This document shows, piece after piece, positions 35,012-37,773 of a stretch of DNA of 37,773 nucleotides. The notes below the pieces were generated by a model. It was not told the origin of the DNA. It did no database searches and saw only the letters and a program-made list of their open reading frames with translations. The DNA comes from DATFMH01 sp035267045 (lineage in GTDB: Bacteria; Bacteroidota; Rhodothermia; Balneolales; DATFMH01): positions 1 through 37,773 of the forward strand of contig DATFMH010000096.1 of NCBI GenBank assembly GCA_035267045.1. The letters run 5' to 3'. The translations under genes and the position numbers were made by a program. How positions within the stretch are numbered: position 1 is the stretch's first letter; each line of letters starts with the position of its first letter.

Positions 35012-36071
35012 AATCACGTACCAAAATGGGATTAAGTCTTTCAGTTGCCCGATCCCCATAACCGATTATAAAAATATTCTGCTTGCCCACGGAAGTGGTG
35101 GTAAATTGACCAACGATCTGATCCGCAAAGTTTTTTTGCCACAGTTCCGGAATAACTATTTAGAAGCGTTACACGATGGGGCGATTCTGCCATCACTCGA
35201 TGGACGCCAATTGACAGTATCCACCGATTCATTTGTAGTGGATCCTATTTTTTTCCCGGGCGGCGACATCGGTTCCCTGGCCGTACACGGAACCCTTAAT
35301 GATATTGCCATGTGTGGAGCCCAACCCCTTTATTTAACCGTTGGATTCATTATCGAAGAAGGCTTACCGATGGAAGATCTTTGGCAAATTATTCTATCAA
35401 TGGAAGAAGCCGCCTCAGCGGCCGGTGTCCAGATTGTCACCGGTGATACCAAAGTAGTTGACAGGGGAAAATGCGACCGGATTTTTATTAATACGACCGG
35501 GATCGGTGCGGTGTGGCCAAATATGATTATTGGTGCAGGTCAAATACAGCCTGATGACCAAATCATTGTCAGCGGAGATATCGCCAGGCACGGAATCGCA
35601 ATAATGTCGGTGCGGGAAGGACTCGAATTTGAATCAATTATTAAAAGTGATTCTGCGGCATTGAATGGTTTAGTTGATACTATGATACAGTCGGGTGAAA
35701 TTCATGCGTTACGTGATCCTACGCGTGGTGGCGTTTCGAGTGCTTTAAACGAATTAGCTGAAGCATCAGGCCTTGGTTTCGTTTTGCAGGAAGAATCCAT
35801 ACCTGTGCATGAACAAGTCCGGGCAGCTTGTGAAATATTGGGTCTTGATCCGATTTACGTCGCCAATGAAGGTAAACTGTTGGCTTTTGTAAAAAGTAAG
35901 GATTCGGAACGGATACTCAAAGCGATGCATCAGCATCCGCAAGGCCGTGAGGCTAAAATCATTGGCGAAGTAACCAGGGATCATCCCGGGATGGTGATAC
36001 TAAACAGCCGGATTGGAGGAACAAGGGTCGTAGATATGCTTACTGGCGAGCAGTTGCCGAGGATATGTTAA
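35004..36071 (+). CDS. hypE: hydrogenase maturation dehydratase HypE
   Basis: HypE dehydrates its carbamoylated C-terminal cysteine to thiocyanate and donates cyanide to the HypCD complex. The 355-residue protein has AHGSGGKLT (28-36), TDSFVVDPIFFPGGDIG, TRGGVSSALNELAEASG and ends PRIC, with the essential C-terminal Cys at 355. It overlaps hypD by 8 bp. Maturation set F, E, D, C, A, B is thus complete; only the hydrogenase itself is outside the window. Confidence 0.97.
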   Translation: MNKITYQNGIKSFSCPIPITDYKNILLAHGSGGKLTNDLIRKVFLPQFRNNYLEALHDGAILPSLDGRQLTVSTDSFVVDPIFFPGGDIGSLAVHGTLNDIAMCGAQPLYLTVGFIIEEGLPMEDLWQIILSMEEAASAAGVQIVTGDTKVVDRGKCDRIFINTTGIGAVWPNMIIGAGQIQPDDQIIVSGDIARHGIAIMSVREGLEFESIIKSDSAALNGLVDTMIQSGEIHALRDPTRGGVSSALNELAEASGLGFVLQEESIPVHEQVRAACEILGLDPIYVANEGKLLAFVKSKDSERILKAMHQHPQGREAKIIGEVTRDHPGMVILNSRIGGTRVVDMLTGEQLPRIC

Positions 36072-36090
36072 ATAATAAAAAACGCATTTT

Positions 36091-36200
36091 GTCATTCCAA
36101 CCGAAGCGGAGGAATCCATCAACGGCAAAATACTTAATACTATTTATCAACATTTAAAGGTCTCCTGCCTAAACAGATCTCTCCGGTAAGTCGGGATGAC
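36091..36200. repeat. GTCATTCC...GGATGAC intergenic inverted repeat
   Basis: The left end GTCATTCCAACCGAAG and right end GTAAGTCGGGATGAC are imperfect inverted partners about 110 bp apart, between hypE and the nickel transporter. The phrase CCGAAGCGGAGGAATC is typical of REP-like elements I know from many Bacteroidota genomes. It may separate or modulate the two transcripts. Confidence 0.6.
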
Positions 36201-36279
36201 CGTTCATTGATAATATTTTATTTATAACCTATACGTCAACGATAAATTGAAAAATTAATATTATTCATTTTGTATTTAT

Positions 36280-37359
36280 ATGATGTCTCATTTATCAAAA
36301 TTATTTAAAAATTATTCATCTACTACCAAGGACAAAATTGGCCTTATATACCTCTTTCTGATCATCTTTAACCTTCTTGTCTGGGTACTTGTTTTTATAA
36401 TATTCAAAGACTATCCCCTGATGATCGGAACAGCAGTCATCGCTTACTCATTTGGTTTGCGTCATGCCGTTGATGCGGATCATATCGCGGCAATTGATAA
36501 TGTAACCCGAAAACTCATGCAAAATGGGGAAAAGCCGGTGGGTATCGGGTTCTATTTCTCGCTGGGTCACTCAACTGTTGTTGTAATTGCATCCATTGTT
36601 ATTGCCCTTACAGCCACATCCTTGCAGGACAAATTTCCTGAACTACAAACCCTGGGTAGCACGATCGGTACGATTGTATCCGCCGGTTTCCTGTTTTTAA
36701 TAGCCTTTTTGAATTTACTCATACTCCGTAATGTTTACCTGACGTTCACAAAAGTCAAAATGGGAACATCTTACAACGAACAGTCTCTGGATCATTTAAT
36801 GAACCGGCGCGGTCTTATCTCCAGGATTTTCAATCCCCTTTATAAATTAATCAGCCGAAGCTGGCATATGTACCCACTTGGATTTTTATTTGGACTTGGT
36901 TTCGACACAGCTACCGAAATTGGTCTTTTGGGAATCACAGCAGTTGAAGCCACGAAAGGTTTATCCATTTGGGCCATACTCATCTTTCCTGCTCTTTTTG
37001 CAGCAGGTATGTCGTTAGTGGATACTACTGATGGTATTTTAATGCTGGCCGCTTACGGCTGGGCATATGTTAAACCTTTGAGAAAACTCTATTATAACTT
37101 CACGATCACATTTGTCTCCGTCTTAATCGCACTGTTTGTGGGAGGTATTGAGGTACTTAGTATCATCGATAATAAAATTGGACTGAAGGGCTGGTTCGTT
37201 AATGTAATTAATCATTTAAGCGGTGATTTTACACTAATAGGGTATTTCATCATTGGTATCTTTATCATCAGCTGGCTGGGATCGACTATTATTTATAAAC
37301 TGAAGAAATTTGATGAGCTGGAAACCGAAAATACCGACGCTCTTATAGAACGCGCATGA
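36280..37359 (+). CDS. NiCoT-family nickel/cobalt permease
   Basis: This inner-membrane transporter of 359 residues takes up Ni2+ (possibly Co2+). It has the family signature RHAVDADHIAAID (61-73) in helix II, with FSLGHSTVV (93-101), LGFDTATE (206-213) and SLVDTTDG (245-252). About eight hydrophobic segments fit the HoxN/NixA topology. Located 208 bp after hypE, it should supply nickel for HypA/HypB, so nickel is the likely ion. The ATG at 36280 is followed by a second ATG at 36283, so the start is uncertain by one codon. Confidence 0.93.
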   Translation: MMSHLSKLFKNYSSTTKDKIGLIYLFLIIFNLLVWVLVFIIFKDYPLMIGTAVIAYSFGLRHAVDADHIAAIDNVTRKLMQNGEKPVGIGFYFSLGHSTVVVIASIVIALTATSLQDKFPELQTLGSTIGTIVSAGFLFLIAFLNLLILRNVYLTFTKVKMGTSYNEQSLDHLMNRRGLISRIFNPLYKLISRSWHMYPLGFLFGLGFDTATEIGLLGITAVEATKGLSIWAILIFPALFAAGMSLVDTTDGILMLAAYGWAYVKPLRKLYYNFTITFVSVLIALFVGGIEVLSIIDNKIGLKGWFVNVINHLSGDFTLIGYFIIGIFIISWLGSTIIYKLKKFDELETENTDALIERA

Positions 37360-37409
37360 TGGAACGCTTCACGAGATGTAAGACGTAAGTGTTAAGAGGA
37401 TTCCATTGA

Positions 37410-37437
37410 CCAGTAAGCAGTTACAGTAAACAGTGTG
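37410..37437. repeat. CAGTAAGCAGTTACAGTAAACAGT-type word
   Basis: Loose repeats of CAGT(A)AGCAGTT and AAACAGT, related to the word at 30448-30472. No function is assigned. Confidence 0.35.
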
Positions 37438-37457
37438 TTGCTTGCCAGTATTCATAG

Positions 37458-37478
37458 CCCCGTGCCATCATGCCGGGG
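37458..37478. terminator. CCCCG...CGGGG hairpin after nickel transporter
   Basis: CCCCG and GC pair with GC and CGGGG around a six-base loop, with one bulged T. It lies about 100 bp beyond the transporter stop and is followed by ATTATTAG. It could end the operon, but it is also of the REP-like kind. Confidence 0.45.
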
Positions 37479-37506
37479 ATTATTAGATTTGAAAAATGTA
37501 TCAATG

Positions 37507-37550
37507 AGGGCTTTAGCCCTTACCAGACATATTTAAAGGGCTAAAGCCCT
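37507..37550. repeat. 15-bp perfect inverted repeat around GGGCTTTAGCCC
   Basis: AGGGCTTTAGCCCTT (37507-37521) and AAGGGCTAAAGCCCT (37536-37550) are exact reverse complements, 14 bp apart. Each arm is itself a small hairpin, so alternative foldings are possible. Confidence 0.75.
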
Positions 37551-37576
37551 AACAATAATTGATTCAAATCCTATCA

Positions 37577-37596
37577 CCCTGGCCTGAAGGCCGGGG
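37577..37596. repeat. CCCTGGCCT-GA-AGGCCGGGG hairpin
   Basis: A 9-bp stem with one T-G wobble and a two-base loop, close to the preceding inverted repeat. It is the third GC-rich palindrome in the final 414-bp gene-free stretch. Confidence 0.65.
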
Positions 37597-37632
37597 CAAT
37601 TATTAACTATAAAATATTTTGAAAAAAAATGA

Positions 37633-37651
37633 GTGGACACAGAGTGTCCAC
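37633..37651. repeat. GTGGACAC-AGA-GTGTCCAC hairpin
   Basis: A perfect 8-bp stem with AGA loop, the same family as the elements at 8325-8341 and 8433-8447, some 29 kb away. The following CCAGACAGAGACCGGGAACGAG-like stretch is another degenerate member. Confidence 0.75.
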
Positions 37652-37686
37652 CTGTATGTCCCCAGACAGAGACCGGGAACGAGAGG

Positions 37687-37773
37687 TTTGCCTTTTGCCT
37701 TTTGCCTTTTGCCTTTTGCCTTTTGCCTTTTGCCTTTTGCCTTTTGCCTTTTGCCTTTTGCCTTTTGCCTTTT
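37687..37773. repeat. (TTTTGCC)n tandem heptamer array, running off the right edge
   Basis: 87 bp of uninterrupted 7-bp repeat, just over 12 units, begin at 37687 and continue to the last base. The true length is unknown because the window ends inside the array. Confidence 0.95.

Noticed and set aside
30210..37359. Hydrogenase operon suspected to hold structural subunits
   Set aside because: All genes are maturation factors or the nickel transporter; no large- or small-subunit motif (such as RxCGxC) is present.

Overview
The window reads as one chromosomal segment of an AT-rich bacterium of the Bacteroidota/FCB superphylum. The best taxonomic marker is the secreted propeller protein at 27665-29983. 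It ends in a type IX secretion sorting domain of the NYPNPFNPST type, common in Ignavibacteria, Calditrichota, Rhodothermota/Balneolota and relatives. Signal peptides ending in AQ or SQ and several families of degenerate intergenic palindromes fit the same group. I cannot place it below phylum level.

About 1-25 kb is a pectin utilisation locus, almost entirely on the minus strand. A secreted-enzyme operon (18468 down to 7359) encodes GH105, two pectin methylesterases (CE8), a 57-residue exported peptide, GH43, two polygalacturonases (GH28), an SGNH esterase and an alpha/beta-hydrolase esterase. A second group (25123 down to 20586) encodes a DUF4861 protein, KduI, KduD and a frameshifted GH88 unsaturated uronyl hydrolase. 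A third (4944 down to the left edge) encodes UxuA, UxuB, UxaE and KdgK, with UxaC divergent on the plus strand. Together they describe demethylation, deacetylation and hydrolysis of pectin, then galacturonate -> tagaturonate (UxaC) -> fructuronate (UxaE epimerase) -> mannonate (UxuB) -> KDG (UxuA) -> KDPG (KdgK). KduI and KduD feed unsaturated uronates into KDG. No SusC/SusD pair, uronate importer or pectate lyase is present in the window.

A LacI-family regulator (19017-20039) sits inside the locus. A palindromic operator with consensus TGTTACCGGTAACA occurs upstream of lacI itself, GH105, uxaC, uxuA and uxaE, and just inside the DUF4861 gene. This defines a local pectin regulon.

From 25.1 to 30.2 kb lie a 237-bp MITE-like element with 18-bp inverted ends and a 4-bp flanking repeat, a PQQ-type propeller lipoprotein, and the T9SS propeller protein. 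From 30.2 to 37.4 kb is a tightly packed [NiFe]-hydrogenase maturation operon, hypC-hypA-hypB-hypF-hypD-hypE, followed by a NiCoT nickel transporter. The hydrogenase structural genes are not in the window.

Intergenic gaps are unusually rich in repeats. They include AGA-loop hairpins with differing stems, a pair of ~230-bp diverged direct repeats, several REP-like palindromes, and a (TTTTGCC)n array that runs off the right edge. The most notable oddities are the operator network, the GC-rich kdgK at the left edge, the microsatellite frameshift in GH88, and the coupled 57-residue exported peptide. I found no clearly new defence or mobile system.
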